From: UBA7434 sp042090785 | GTDB taxonomy: Bacteria; Pseudomonadota; Gammaproteobacteria; Pseudomonadales; UBA7434 | Reading direction: 5' to 3' | NCBI GenBank assembly: GCA_042090785.1 | Contig: JBELIP010000001.1 | Location: forward strand, 1-64,000 | DNA length: 64,000 nucleotides | Shown: one piece after another, positions 43,831-53,787 of the stretch | Position numbering within the stretch: position 1 is the first letter of the stretch | Layout: each line of letters starts with the position of its first letter | Made by a program: the position numbers and the translations under genes | Notes under the pieces: model-generated | Databases searched by the model: none | Told to the model about the DNA's origin: nothing | The model's input: only the letters and a program-made list of their open reading frames with translations

Positions 43831-45738
43831 TTATGACAAACTCGATAAATTGACCTCATGCTTAGATTCTTGCAGCACGGCTAAGCGTGATTTCATGGGT
43901 GGCACTTCATCACCATCAATTAATACATCAAGCAATACCGGCCCAGACGCGCCGGTTAACTCATAATCATCAATATCGCTTAAATCTTCCCAGCACTGAA
44001 TAGTATGGGCTTTTACGCCAACCGAGCGTGCTAAAGCAGCAAAATCAACCGGCGGTAAATCAGAGCCAACTTCTTCGGCTTTATTTAAGCGCTGACCATG
44101 TTTAACCATACCCAAAGCTCTATCGTTGAGTATGACGTAAATAATCGGCAGATTCAGTTCAACCGCCACCGTAATCTCTTGCCCCGACATTAAATAAGCA
44201 CCATCACCGGTAATGCATACTACTGGCGAGCGTCGATTACCCAATGCCGCCCCTACTACGGCCCCAATAGCCCAACCCATGGCGCCAAAACCCATAGCAA
44301 TAAAAAATGCGCCTGGCGTTTTAAGGTGCATATAGTGCGTAGCCCAACTCCAAGCATTGCCTGTATCAATAAAAAATCGCGAATCGGGCGAGCACTTTTT
44401 AACCAGCTCATTCATTAAACGCTGAGGTTTTATTGGCAATGCATCACTCAGTAATTTTTCTGGCTCACAAATGTCAATACGGGCAGGAATCAACTCATTG
44501 GTTAAGCGCTGTGCTGGATCACGAGATTCAGAATTAGCATTCACTGGGTTAACATAATTGCGATAAGCAATATATTTGGCATCTAGACCTGTCACTAACT
44601 GACTAAATAAGGCGCGCAAATTGCCATAAACATGCAGATAGGCCATTGGCGAGCGGTCAAAGCTCGCCACCGATGAAGCAACATGCACTAAGCGATCATT
44701 TAACAAGGCCTGCGTATCCCAGCCTGCAGTATCCAATTCGTTAAAACTGGTACCCACCGCCATAACTAAATCGACATTATCGTCGGTTAAAGCGCGCCTA
44801 GCGCTATCGTGACCCGCAAAGCCAAACACGCCGCAATAACGCGGATGCCCCGTACCAATCCAGCGCTTACCCGCTGGGGAAGTAACAATGTTGGCGCCGA
44901 CGACATCGGCAAATTGCAATATTTCCGTTGCCGCTTCACCGCAATCTTCACCAATAAAAATAGTAATACCGCGGCCTTTAACCCGCGTAGCCTCTACCGC
45001 AGTTAAAAGCGCATGGTAGCTGCCGTCATCTACCGCAACAGGTTCGCGCAGTAGGGTTGCCACATTAAAACTAGCGGCCGCATTAGGTACAGGTAATGAC
45101 AAAATATCCGCAGGAATACTCAAATGGACTGGGCCGCGCGGACGTCTAAATGCCGTCGATAACGCAGTAAATAATTTACCCTCAAGCTGATCAGGGTGAG
45201 AAACAAGTGAACTATAGCGCGTGCAGTGATCAAACATGGAAACCACATCGACTAAATCACTCGATGATTCCTGAAAACCTTGCTGGCCAAAGCTGGGTAA
45301 TGCCGTTTGAGGAGTAATAACCAGCATAGGTATACGATCGACATAGGCATTGGCAACGCCGGTTAACAAATTGGTAGCTCCAGGGCCTGTCGTCGAGCAA
45401 CAAACACCCAGCTTGCCAGTCGCTCGAGCATAACCATCTGCCATGAACGCAGCGCCCGCTTCGTGCCGAGCAACCACAATTTGAGGACCACTGGATGATC
45501 GAGATTCTTTACGCTCAAGCGCACGATGATGGTGAGTCGCTGACTGAGGGATTTCGCCTTTACTGCGGCGCGCTAAGGCATCGAATAACGCTTCAATAGC
45601 ACCGCCTGGAATACCATAGACATACTCAACGTCAATTTGACTTAAATAATCAACGATAAGGTCAGCATAAGTGAAAGCTGGCTTTCCAACGGGGGCTGAC
45701 TTATCTTTGCCCGCCAAAATCGGGTGTATTTCAGTCAT
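43831..45738 (-). CDS. Acetolactate-synthase-like thiamine-diphosphate enzyme
   Basis: A 635-residue enzyme with the three-domain layout of the ALS/pyruvate oxidase family. The N-terminal PYR domain has YGIPGGAIEALFDAL (41-55) and the catalytic glutamate in RHEAGAAFMADGYARATG (Glu93). The central domain follows, and the PP domain has the ThDP/Mg2+ motif TGDGAYLMSGQE..NDRALGMV. About 28 residues, Ser/Arg/His-rich, are inserted between positions 57 and 85, ahead of the glutamate. No ilvN/ilvH regulatory subunit is adjacent, so biosynthetic acetolactate synthase is unlikely. A decarboxylase or carboligase on another 2-oxo acid is possible. Confidence 0.82.
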   Translation of the reverse strand: MTEIHPILAGKDKSAPVGKPAFTYADLIVDYLSQIDVEYVYGIPGGAIEALFDALARRSKGEIPQSATHHHRALERKESRSSSGPQIVVARHEAGAAFMADGYARATGKLGVCCSTTGPGATNLLTGVANAYVDRIPMLVITPQTALPSFGQQGFQESSSDLVDVVSMFDHCTRYSSLVSHPDQLEGKLFTALSTAFRRPRGPVHLSIPADILSLPVPNAAASFNVATLLREPVAVDDGSYHALLTAVEATRVKGRGITIFIGEDCGEAATEILQFADVVGANIVTSPAGKRWIGTGHPRYCGVFGFAGHDSARRALTDDNVDLVMAVGTSFNELDTAGWDTQALLNDRLVHVASSVASFDRSPMAYLHVYGNLRALFSQLVTGLDAKYIAYRNYVNPVNANSESRDPAQRLTNELIPARIDICEPEKLLSDALPIKPQRLMNELVKKCSPDSRFFIDTGNAWSWATHYMHLKTPGAFFIAMGFGAMGWAIGAVVGAALGNRRSPVVCITGDGAYLMSGQEITVAVELNLPIIYVILNDRALGMVKHGQRLNKAEEVGSDLPPVDFAALARSVGVKAHTIQCWEDLSDIDDYELTGASGPVLLDVLIDGDEVPPMKSRLAVLQESKHEVNLSSLS

Positions 45739-46022
45739 TTATCTTGTTATCCATGGTGAGTGAAGCAATAAACCAGACTTTCATCAATACTATGACGATG
45801 GTTGTTTAACAGACTATACGAGACATTTTTACAGCTTTACATTCACATTGTCACCTAAATTATTGGTTTTAATGGAAAATTCACAGATCATTTAAAATAC
45901 AGGAGAATCACCAACGCAAAATGATAAAAATCTGCCAAACTTAATCATGGGTAAACCCACTTATTTCAACCACTTACTATCGAAGTCCCGATGACCGGAG
46001 AAAGACCAAACATGGATGCAGG

Positions 46023-47027
46023 GTGAGATTGAGTAACAACATAGCGTCTAGTCTCGCGCTCTTTAATTTCAGCCATCGCCTAACAAAAACAATTGTTAGC
46101 GTGATGGCTTTACTGTGCCTGTTCATAACGACTACGCTAAGCCAACCACTGCTTGCCGCCAATCCCCAACCAGCCCCCATTAAAACCTCTGTCATCATGC
46201 CTATTGCTACTGGCGCAGCAAAAATAATTTATAACGAAGTCATCTCGGGTATTACCGCGAACCCAGAACTTGATGTATCAACCATTGCTATTAGCAGCAA
46301 TGAAGACATTGTAAATATCGAGAAAAAAATTAAAGCCAATAACAGCAAACTGATTATTTCGGTTGGTAATAGAAGTTATAAACTTGCCAAAGAATTAACG
46401 ACCGATGCATTAATTGTTGCTGGTGGAATATCAGGAAAACCTAACGGTATACCTACCGTCAGTTTAACTGGCGACCCAGCGCCCGCATTTGCCGAACTCA
46501 AACGTGTAGCCCCTCATATAAAAAACATACGACTTGTTTACAACAATGAAATTAATGGTTGGTGGTATAAGCGCGCGCAGAAAATTGCACCCGACTATGA
46601 TTTAGAAATTATTGGCTACCCAGCCAAGGATATAAAAGAGGGTGTTAAGTTATACGAAAAACTTCTTGAGGATGCCACGCCAAAAGTATCTGCTGTGTGG
46701 ATACCGCTACGCAGCGTGGTTCCATCAAAAACAATTTTACCGCTACTTCTAGGAAAAGCTTGGAGTAAAAAATTAGCCGTAATATCTAACAACCCTTCGC
46801 ATACAAAGCTGGGGGGGTTTATTGCGGTTTATCCTGAACATAAAAAAATGGGCAGCCAACTAGCAGATTTTTCTATCAATCACTTAAAGGGTAAAGACAT
46901 CGATAGAATTATTGGCACAGTCAACTTAAACGCTGCAATCAACCTTCGAACCAGCTCTCACATTGGCATAAGGTTGAGCGCTAAAGAGCGTGCCGCGTTT
47001 GATAAGATATTCCCTATTAAACGGTAA
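46023..47027 (+). CDS. ABC-type substrate-binding-like protein (PF04392)
   Basis: A 334-residue periplasmic protein. The long N-terminal signal region (about 1-45) ends with SQPLLAA. The core shows IMPIATGAAKIIYNEVISGI, IISVGNRSYKLAKELT, VSLTGDPAPAFAELKRVAP and PLLLGKAWSKKLAVISNNPSHTKLGG, typical of the ABC_sub_bind family related to tryptophan/tyrosine-binding TrpX. GTG 46023 is the start (ATG 46104 would cut the signal). No permease or ATPase gene follows: the next gene, 8 bases on, is a histidine kinase, so the protein probably serves as a ligand sensor. Confidence 0.82.
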   Translation: MRLSNNIASSLALFNFSHRLTKTIVSVMALLCLFITTTLSQPLLAANPQPAPIKTSVIMPIATGAAKIIYNEVISGITANPELDVSTIAISSNEDIVNIEKKIKANNSKLIISVGNRSYKLAKELTTDALIVAGGISGKPNGIPTVSLTGDPAPAFAELKRVAPHIKNIRLVYNNEINGWWYKRAQKIAPDYDLEIIGYPAKDIKEGVKLYEKLLEDATPKVSAVWIPLRSVVPSKTILPLLLGKAWSKKLAVISNNPSHTKLGGFIAVYPEHKKMGSQLADFSINHLKGKDIDRIIGTVNLNAAINLRTSSHIGIRLSAKERAAFDKIFPIKR

Positions 47028-47035
47028 GTTGAGCG

Positions 47036-48646
47036 ATGGACTTATTAAAAAAATCTACCGTTGTGATGCCTAAAACGAAAAAGGCAAAAAAAATAAAAAG
47101 CCGCAGCTTTCAAGCTGTACTGTTTACCCAGTTTTCTATTGCCGGCTTCGCACTTGCCATTGTCGCCGCCTTTGCCTACTCCTATATGGCCAGCACTATG
47201 ATTTCGCGGTTCTATGAACGCGAAGGCATACAAGCAACCGAAAACTTTGCGCAATTAAGTGCACTTGCCTTACTTTATGATAGCGGCGAAAACGCCAAAG
47301 AAGCTGCGCTTGCAACATTGAACTTCCCAAGCATTAAACATGTAGCCATTATTAGTGCAGAAAACACCATCTTACTTGATGAGGGCGAAACGAATGAAAA
47401 AATTCTCTCATCACTCAATAAAACACAATGGTCAGATAACACTGCGCGTCTATTCCCAAGCAGTAAGGCCACATGGCAAATAGCGGCACCGGTTTATACT
47501 GTTTTTAACGACGATTCTGACCCTGATTTAATTTTAGGCGACGAAGCAATAGAAGAAACCTACCTCGGCTATGTAGTCATACAAATAGACACCTCCGAAG
47601 TTCGTAGCTTTCAAATAGATATATTTTTACGCAACTTAATCGTTGGCTTGGGCTATGGTTTTGCATTTGCAATTATATTAAGCCTCACCTTACGACGCTT
47701 ATTAAAACCTATGAACGAATTAACTAGCGTTATGGAAGAAACCACCGATGGCGCTTACAAAAGCACAGAAATCGATCCCGAAGCCTCGCTGGAAGTGGTT
47801 AAAATTGCTGACGTATACAACCAAATGATTTCCAACCTCGCAGAGCGCGACCAAAAACTTCGCGGTCAAAAAGATTTACTAGAAACCGAAGTAGCCTTAA
47901 GAACCAGTGAACTAGTGCAAGCCAGAGATACAGCATTAGAAGCCAATCGACATAAATCTGAATTCTTAGCAAACATTACTCACGAACTCAGAACGCCATT
48001 ACAAAGTATTCTCGGCTATAGCGAAGTAGTTAAAGAAGTATTAGAAGACGAAGGCGTATTAAACTGCGATCAAGATATCGATAAAATCACACATAATGCC
48101 GACCATCTTTTAAGCCTAATAAATTCAATTTTAGACATTTCTAAAATTGAAGCGGGAAAAATGGAAATAAGCAACCACAAAATTAATATTAAATCACTGT
48201 TAAATCGAGCCATTGATACTGTGGCTCCGTTAATAGAAAAAAATAACAATGTATTAAAAATAATTACCGATGATCAGGATAGCGAATTTTTAGTCGACGA
48301 GAAAAAATTATTTCAAATACTCTTAAACTTATTAAGTAACGCTGCAAAATTTACTCACGAAGGAACGATTACTTTATCGGCAACGATTAATGAACAGCAA
48401 TTACTTATTCAAGTAAAAGACACAGGGATTGGTATTAGCCCAGAACAGCAAGAAATTATTTTTGAACCCTTTAGACAAATTGATGGCAGCGAAACAAGGC
48501 AGTTTTTAGGTACAGGACTCGGCCTCTCTATCACTATGCATTTCACAGAGTTATTAGGCGGAAAAATAAAATTAGATAGCGAAACCGGAAAAGGCTCATG
48601 CTTTAGCGTTATTATACCTAAGCAATCCGAACCTGAAGCAGGCTAG
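47036..48646 (+). CDS. Sensor histidine kinase with HAMP domain
   Basis: A 536-residue membrane kinase. Helix 1 (about 27-52), a periplasmic sensor loop (53-197), helix 2 (198-220), HAMP (220-275), a coiled coil, the phosphorylation site FLANITHELRTPLQS (His316), and HATPase boxes NLLSNAAKF, DTGIGISPEQQ and GTGLGLSI. It ends without a receiver domain, and no response regulator lies next to it. It is read 8 bases after the PF04392-type binding protein gene, and the pair look like one unit in which the binding protein reports a ligand to the kinase's periplasmic loop (inference). Confidence 0.9.
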   Translation: MDLLKKSTVVMPKTKKAKKIKSRSFQAVLFTQFSIAGFALAIVAAFAYSYMASTMISRFYEREGIQATENFAQLSALALLYDSGENAKEAALATLNFPSIKHVAIISAENTILLDEGETNEKILSSLNKTQWSDNTARLFPSSKATWQIAAPVYTVFNDDSDPDLILGDEAIEETYLGYVVIQIDTSEVRSFQIDIFLRNLIVGLGYGFAFAIILSLTLRRLLKPMNELTSVMEETTDGAYKSTEIDPEASLEVVKIADVYNQMISNLAERDQKLRGQKDLLETEVALRTSELVQARDTALEANRHKSEFLANITHELRTPLQSILGYSEVVKEVLEDEGVLNCDQDIDKITHNADHLLSLINSILDISKIEAGKMEISNHKINIKSLLNRAIDTVAPLIEKNNNVLKIITDDQDSEFLVDEKKLFQILLNLLSNAAKFTHEGTITLSATINEQQLLIQVKDTGIGISPEQQEIIFEPFRQIDGSETRQFLGTGLGLSITMHFTELLGGKIKLDSETGKGSCFSVIIPKQSEPEAG

Positions 48647-48653
48647 AAAGAAA

Positions 48654-49394
48654 CTACGTTTTATCATCCTGTTTTTTTGATAATTTTGGCCATAACAAAA
48701 TTAACAACCAGCTCAAAAAATTATTGCCTTGCAGCACTGCACGATCAAGATCATCAAATTGTTGTTGTAACCTTATAGGGTCTGCAAAAAAATCTGCGCG
48801 GGTTTTTATTATCTTATGCGGGTCAAGATCACGCACCTTCACAGCCGGATTACCAGCAACAACAGTATTAGCGGCAACATCCTTACTCACTACTGCACCA
48901 GCGGCTACAATACTGTTCTCACCAATATTAACGCCTTTTAGAATAGTCGCATGGTCACCAATCCAAACATTATCACTAATCACTACCGGCCGACTCGCCT
49001 GATCTCGTCCAACACGATCATAGATACCATGCCAATCGGAGTCGGTAATATAAGCACCATTAGCAATCATGCAGCTATCACCAATCGTGATACTCTCAGC
49101 TGCACTAATACGCACCCCTGGCGAAATCATCACGTAATCGCCAATATTTATTTCGCCCTCACCCTCGGCCATAGCCCAAATACCAATAGAAACAAATCGA
49201 TCAGGCTCTGCCACAATAGTGGCGCAACGCCCAATAGAAATATTATCGCCACTCACTTTTATATTCCATGGACGCATAAATGTTCCATAATCACCCAGTG
49301 AAGTGAAATTGGGCTGTAAATAATTTTCGACATACCAATGACGAAAAATAAGATACATTCTTTTTACCCAATAGGGCCGATAGTCTTTTTTCAT
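48654..49394 (-). CDS. Hexapeptide-repeat acyltransferase
   Basis: A 246-residue left-handed beta-helix protein of the xenobiotic/maltose acetyltransferase group. Repeats run from about 48 to 190 (SIGRCATIV, NIGDYVMISPGVRIS, TIGDSCMIANGAYITDSDWHG, VWIGDHATILKGVNIGENSIVAAGAVVSKDV), with the DWHG histidine of the active site and the closing VVAGNPAVKV. The N-terminal WYVENYLQPNF and the long C-terminal alpha-helical tail (200-246) are lineage features. It probably acetylates a surface sugar. It converges on the kinase gene with 7 bases between stops. Confidence 0.85.
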   Translation of the reverse strand: MKKDYRPYWVKRMYLIFRHWYVENYLQPNFTSLGDYGTFMRPWNIKVSGDNISIGRCATIVAEPDRFVSIGIWAMAEGEGEINIGDYVMISPGVRISAAESITIGDSCMIANGAYITDSDWHGIYDRVGRDQASRPVVISDNVWIGDHATILKGVNIGENSIVAAGAVVSKDVAANTVVAGNPAVKVRDLDPHKIIKTRADFFADPIRLQQQFDDLDRAVLQGNNFLSWLLILLWPKLSKKQDDKT

Positions 49395-49512
49395 TAACTT
49401 TTCTCTAAAGTCTTATCAGTAAATACAGCCAATACCGTACAAGCATTGGTATATTTTTAGTAAACACACTTCTATAGATGATAAAAAACAAACTACGTTA
49501 TACCATGCCTAT

Positions 49513-50223
49513 ATGAAAACCGAATCTGCCGAAAGCGCATCCAATAAATCAACTTCGCGCCCTGTTGTCAGCAATCAGTCGGCTGAGCACGACAAACTTA
49601 ATGAGGTTGTTAGCAAACATTTAACCACTGAGTTTAAACGACCCATAGCTCAGCACAATATCGACGCCTATCAATATGCCATATCACAGGTCAATAAACC
49701 CGATATTATTTTTGATTCGGGCTGCGGCAATGGAAAAAGCACACTCAATTTGGCGAAAAAATACCCTAACGCTTTTGTTATTGGTATCGATAAATCATTA
49801 CATAGAATTGCTAAACTTGCGGAAGAAAATTCGCAAACAAAGGCTAATGACAATTACTGCCTAGTGAGAGCAGACTTAATTGATTTTTGGCGTTTAGCAG
49901 TTAACGATAATATTAAACTGCAGCATCACTTTATTCTTTACCCAAACCCTTGGCCCAAAAAGCATCATCTTAAACGACGCTGGCATGGCTCACCGGTGTT
50001 TGGGCAAATACTCGCACTCGGTGGTAAGATTGAGCTACGCAGTAATTGGCCGGTATATCTTGAAGAATTTGCTTTGGCATTATCAATTGCAGAACACAGC
50101 GCAACGATAAAAGCTTTAACATTATCAGCGCCAAATTATATTTCTGACTTTGAAGCTAAGTACCATGGCAGTGAACAAACACTTTGGCAATTAAACGCTA
50201 ATCTTGATATTGACAGAGCCTAA
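49513..50223 (+). CDS. TrmB-like SAM-dependent methyltransferase
   Basis: A 236-residue class I methyltransferase resembling tRNA (guanine-N7)-methyltransferase TrmB. The SAM motif is FDSGCGNGKST and the catalytic stretch YPNPWPKKHHLKRRWHG corresponds to TrmB 'FPDPWPKKRHHKRR'. The family's PDP is here PNP, the acidic residue being replaced by Asn. The N-terminal 35 residues are polar and low in complexity. The downstream cysE starts 55 bases later. It could be a second copy with another tRNA or protein target, since the usual trmB lies elsewhere in most gammaproteobacteria. Confidence 0.75.
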   Translation: MKTESAESASNKSTSRPVVSNQSAEHDKLNEVVSKHLTTEFKRPIAQHNIDAYQYAISQVNKPDIIFDSGCGNGKSTLNLAKKYPNAFVIGIDKSLHRIAKLAEENSQTKANDNYCLVRADLIDFWRLAVNDNIKLQHHFILYPNPWPKKHHLKRRWHGSPVFGQILALGGKIELRSNWPVYLEEFALALSIAEHSATIKALTLSAPNYISDFEAKYHGSEQTLWQLNANLDIDRA

Positions 50224-50277
50224 GCTGACGACGAGAATCTTTGTATAGCATTTAGCTGTTTTCGAAGGTTTATTATC

Positions 50278-51102
50278 ATGCCCAAACAGAATGCTACTTT
50301 GGGCAAATCGGATAAAAATATGAGCACATTAAAAGCAGAAATATGGGATTGCATCCGTAATGAAGCAAGCAAAGAAGCCAATCGCGAGCCGATTCTTGCT
50401 AGCTTTTTACACACGACTATTTTAAACCATGACGATTTTGCTTGTGCATTAGCCTTTCACCTATCTAACTTACTCAGTTCGGCAACGGCATCCGCGCTAT
50501 CTTTACGCGAAGTCATTGACGAAAGCTTTGCCCAAGATAGTCGTATTATCGATGCTGCTATCAGTGATGTTGCTGCCATTCGTGATCGCGACTCTGCTTG
50601 CGGAGAGTGTGGTACACCGTTCCTCTATTATAAAGGCTATCACGCATTACAATCTTACCGAGTTGCTCACTGGCTCTGGACTCAGCAGCGAAATGAACTC
50701 GCGCTCTTTTTGCAAAGTCGTATCTCTAATTGCTTTGGTGTCGATATACATCCTGCCGCCCAAATTGGTTATGGCCTAATGTTAGACCATGCCACTGGCA
50801 TTGTGATTGGTGAAACCAGCATCGTCGGTAACAATGTATCAATCATGCAATCAGTCACCCTAGGGGGTACTGGTAAAGACACTCGCGACCGTCATCCAAA
50901 AATTGGCGACGGTGTATTAATTGGTGCTGGCAGTAAAATTTTGGGCAACATCAACATTGGCGAGGGCGCACAAGTGTGTGCAGGCAGTGTTGTATTAAAT
51001 GATGTGCCAGCACACTCAGCAGTGGCTGGCGTTCCCGCGCAAGTAGTTGGTATACCTAACGAAGATATGCCATCACTGTATATGAACCAACAATTGAGCT
51101 AA
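50278..51102 (+). CDS. cysE: Serine O-acetyltransferase
   Basis: A 274-residue enzyme that makes O-acetylserine for cysteine synthesis. The N-terminal helical domain (WDCIRNEASKEANREPILASF) and the hexapeptide beta-helix with DIHPAAQIGYGLMLDHATGIVIGETS (active-site Asp and His) and SVTLGGTGKD..DRHPKIGDGVLIGAG align along the whole length with E. coli CysE, except that the C-terminal tail carrying the cysteine-synthase-binding Ile is replaced (ends NQQLS). The start ATG 50278 has GAAGG about 9 bases upstream; ATG 50320 is possible. Confidence 0.95.
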   Translation: MPKQNATLGKSDKNMSTLKAEIWDCIRNEASKEANREPILASFLHTTILNHDDFACALAFHLSNLLSSATASALSLREVIDESFAQDSRIIDAAISDVAAIRDRDSACGECGTPFLYYKGYHALQSYRVAHWLWTQQRNELALFLQSRISNCFGVDIHPAAQIGYGLMLDHATGIVIGETSIVGNNVSIMQSVTLGGTGKDTRDRHPKIGDGVLIGAGSKILGNINIGEGAQVCAGSVVLNDVPAHSAVAGVPAQVVGIPNEDMPSLYMNQQLS

Positions 51103-51122
51103 GCGTATTAACCTAACGCTTA
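51100..51122. terminator. Short shared hairpin between cysE and hemE
   Basis: TAAGCGT (51100-51106) pairs with ACGCTTA (51116-51122) in the 21-base gap between the two convergent genes. The 7-bp stem has a poor U-run, so it is only a possible bidirectional terminator. Confidence 0.3.
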
Positions 51123-51123
51123 A

Positions 51124-52203
51124 CTAAGATGAATGGTACTGTGGAGAATGTGCTTTAACTGCAGCAATAAATGCCCCTGCATGCTCAGGGTCAATATCCG
51201 GTGTAATTCCATGGCCTAAATTAAAGACATGACCGCTGTTATTTGAGTGCTGACCAAAAGAGGCCAAAATTCTTTGCACTTCTGCTTCTATGGTTGCAAT
51301 TGGTGCCCGTAAAATCGCCGGGTCCATATTACCCTGTAGCGTTACCTTATCACCAATTTGACCACGTACTTCGCCAATATTAACAGACCAATCTAAACCT
51401 ACGGCATCACAGCCACAGCGACTCATCGCATCTAACCAAGGCGCACCACCTTTGGTAAATGCAATAACCGGTACCACCGTACCATCTTCTCGCTGCACAT
51501 TTAATTGGCTAATAATTTTTTCAATATAACGCAAAGAAAATTCAAGGTAAGCAAAATCACTTAACACACCGCCCCAAGTATCAAATATTTGTACCGCTTG
51601 CGCACCCGCTTCAATTTGCGCATTAAGATAAGCAGCAACAACTGTTGCCAATTTATCTAACAATAAATGTAAGGCGACAGGATCTTTATAAAGCAGTGTT
51701 TTTATTTTTTTGAATTCTCGCGTTGAACCACCCTCGACCATATAGGTCGCTAAGGTCCAAGGGCTGCCCGTAAAACCAATTAACGGAACGCTACCGTTTA
51801 ACTCGCGACGAATCATCGTCACAGCATCCATCACATATTGCAGGTCAGGTAACACATCAACCGATAAGTTTTCGACTTCTGCCGCCGAGGTAATGGGTCG
51901 CTCAAACTTAGGGCCTTCACCTTCTGCAAAATAAAGCCCTAAACCCATAGCATCGGGAATGGTAAGAATATCAGAAAATAAAATAGCGGCATCTAAGGGG
52001 TAGCGCGCCAACGGCTGCATAGTCACTTCACAAGCCAGTTCTGTATTTTTGCAGAGCGATAAAAAATCACCAGCTTTTGATCGTGTAGCACGATACTCAG
52101 GTAAATAGCGACCCGCTTGTCGCATCATCCATACGGGCGTGTAATCCACAGGCTGACGTAACAAAGCGCGCAAAAAAGTATCATTTTTTAATGCTGGAAA
52201 CAT
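51124..52203 (-). CDS. hemE: Uroporphyrinogen decarboxylase
   Basis: A 359-residue haem-pathway enzyme that removes four carboxyl groups from uroporphyrinogen III. TPVWMMRQAGRYLPEYR (22-38) and the active-site GFTGSPWTLATYMVEGGSTR are nearly identical to E. coli HemE. ATG 52203 gives the family's usual N-terminus (MFPALKNDTFLRAL); a TTG 15 bases upstream is in frame. It lies 97 bases after gltD on the same strand. Confidence 0.97.
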   Translation of the reverse strand: MFPALKNDTFLRALLRQPVDYTPVWMMRQAGRYLPEYRATRSKAGDFLSLCKNTELACEVTMQPLARYPLDAAILFSDILTIPDAMGLGLYFAEGEGPKFERPITSAAEVENLSVDVLPDLQYVMDAVTMIRRELNGSVPLIGFTGSPWTLATYMVEGGSTREFKKIKTLLYKDPVALHLLLDKLATVVAAYLNAQIEAGAQAVQIFDTWGGVLSDFAYLEFSLRYIEKIISQLNVQREDGTVVPVIAFTKGGAPWLDAMSRCGCDAVGLDWSVNIGEVRGQIGDKVTLQGNMDPAILRAPIATIEAEVQRILASFGQHSNNSGHVFNLGHGITPDIDPEHAGAFIAAVKAHSPQYHSS

Positions 52204-52300
52204 AGTGACAGTATCCAAATAATATGAGGCCCCGACGAAAGTCTAGGGCCTTAAAAGATGTGAAAAAAAGAGAACCACTAATAAAGGTATTCGTTAAGAC

Positions 52301-53761
52301 TTATACATTCAAGTAATCAAGAATACCCTCTGCTGCCTGACGCCCTTCCCAAATAGCCGTAACCACTAAATCAGAACCGCGCACCATATCGCCGCCAGCA
52401 AATACTTTTGGGTTAGCCGTTTGGAATTTATACGCCTTTCCGTCAGAGCCAGCTTCTTCAGGCGTGACTTCAACGCCGCCCCAGTTGTTAGTATCCACAC
52501 CGTGCTGCTTAAACCACTCCGGCGGATTTGGACGAAAACCAAAAGCAATTAACACGACATCGGCAGGCAGTATTTCTTCACTACCAGGAATGGGCTCAGG
52601 TACACGACGACCACTTTCATCGGGCTCACCTAAACGAGTCTCAACCACCTTCACGCCTTCAACTCTGTCGTCACCGACAATTTCAATAGGCTGACGGTTG
52701 AATAAAAATTTAACGCCTTCTTCTTTAGCGTTAGCCACTTCACGACGTGAACCCGGCATATTCTCTTCGTCACGACGATAAGCACAAGAAACCGATGTTG
52801 CCTGTTGACGTATCGACGTGCGGTTACAATCCATCGCCGTATCACCACCGCCTAACACCACAACGTTTTTGCCTTCCATACTAATATAATCTTCGGCTTT
52901 CTTTTCCCAGCCCATATTACGATTAACACTAGAAATTAAAAACGGTAATGCATCGTAAACGCCCGGCAATGATTCACCTGGAAAACCACCTTTCATGTAG
53001 GTGTAAGTACCCATGGCCATAAATACGGCATCGTATTGATCAAACAATTGTTTAATATCAACAAAGTTATCGGCACGACCTGTATTGGCTTCGCCAACTT
53101 CAGTATTTAATTGAAACTCAATACCCATACCTTCAAAAATTTCGCGACGCGTTTGCATCACGCGTTTTTCCAATTTGAATTCTGGAATACCAAACGTTAA
53201 CAAACCGCCTATTTCTGGATGCATATCGTAAACAACCGATTTTACACCACCTCTCGCCAGTACATCGGCACAACCCAGACCAGCAGGGCCGGCACCAATA
53301 ATGGCAACCTTTTTACCAGTAGGCACAACGTTCGATAAATCAGGGCGCCAGCCCATCGCTATCGCCGTATCATTAATATATTTTTCTGCCGAACCGATCG
53401 TCACCGCACCAAAACCATCGTTAAGTGTGCAAGCACCCTCACAAAGACGATCTTGTGGACACACTCGACCACAGACTTCAGGCAGCGTATTGGTTTGGTG
53501 GCTTAATTCAGCCGCTTCTAAAATATTGCCTTCGGCAATTAACTTTAACCAGTTAGGAATAAAGTTATGTACCGGACACTTCCACTCGCAGTAAGGGTTG
53601 CCGCATTCCAAACAGCGATGCGACTGATCAGCCGCTTCGGTTGGCGTAAAAGGTTCGTAAATTTCTACGTACTCATGAGTACGCGCAGTCATAGCCTTTT
53701 TCGCCGGATCTACACGTCCCACTTGCACAAACTGAAAATCGTTATTTAATCGTTCACTCAT
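52301..53761 (-). CDS. gltD: Glutamate synthase small subunit (beta)
   Basis: A 486-residue NADPH- and FAD-binding subunit that passes electrons through Fe-S clusters to GltB. Two N-terminal cysteine clusters (CLECGNPYCEWKCP and CGRVCPQDRLCEGAC), the FAD motif VAIIGAGPAGLGCADVL and the NADPH motif VVVLGGGDTAMDCNRT are visible. It lies 26 bases after gltB. Confidence 0.97.
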   Translation of the reverse strand: MSERLNNDFQFVQVGRVDPAKKAMTARTHEYVEIYEPFTPTEAADQSHRCLECGNPYCEWKCPVHNFIPNWLKLIAEGNILEAAELSHQTNTLPEVCGRVCPQDRLCEGACTLNDGFGAVTIGSAEKYINDTAIAMGWRPDLSNVVPTGKKVAIIGAGPAGLGCADVLARGGVKSVVYDMHPEIGGLLTFGIPEFKLEKRVMQTRREIFEGMGIEFQLNTEVGEANTGRADNFVDIKQLFDQYDAVFMAMGTYTYMKGGFPGESLPGVYDALPFLISSVNRNMGWEKKAEDYISMEGKNVVVLGGGDTAMDCNRTSIRQQATSVSCAYRRDEENMPGSRREVANAKEEGVKFLFNRQPIEIVGDDRVEGVKVVETRLGEPDESGRRVPEPIPGSEEILPADVVLIAFGFRPNPPEWFKQHGVDTNNWGGVEVTPEEAGSDGKAYKFQTANPKVFAGGDMVRGSDLVVTAIWEGRQAAEGILDYLNV

Positions 53762-53787
53762 ACATCAAGTCCAAATTGAGCAATTAG

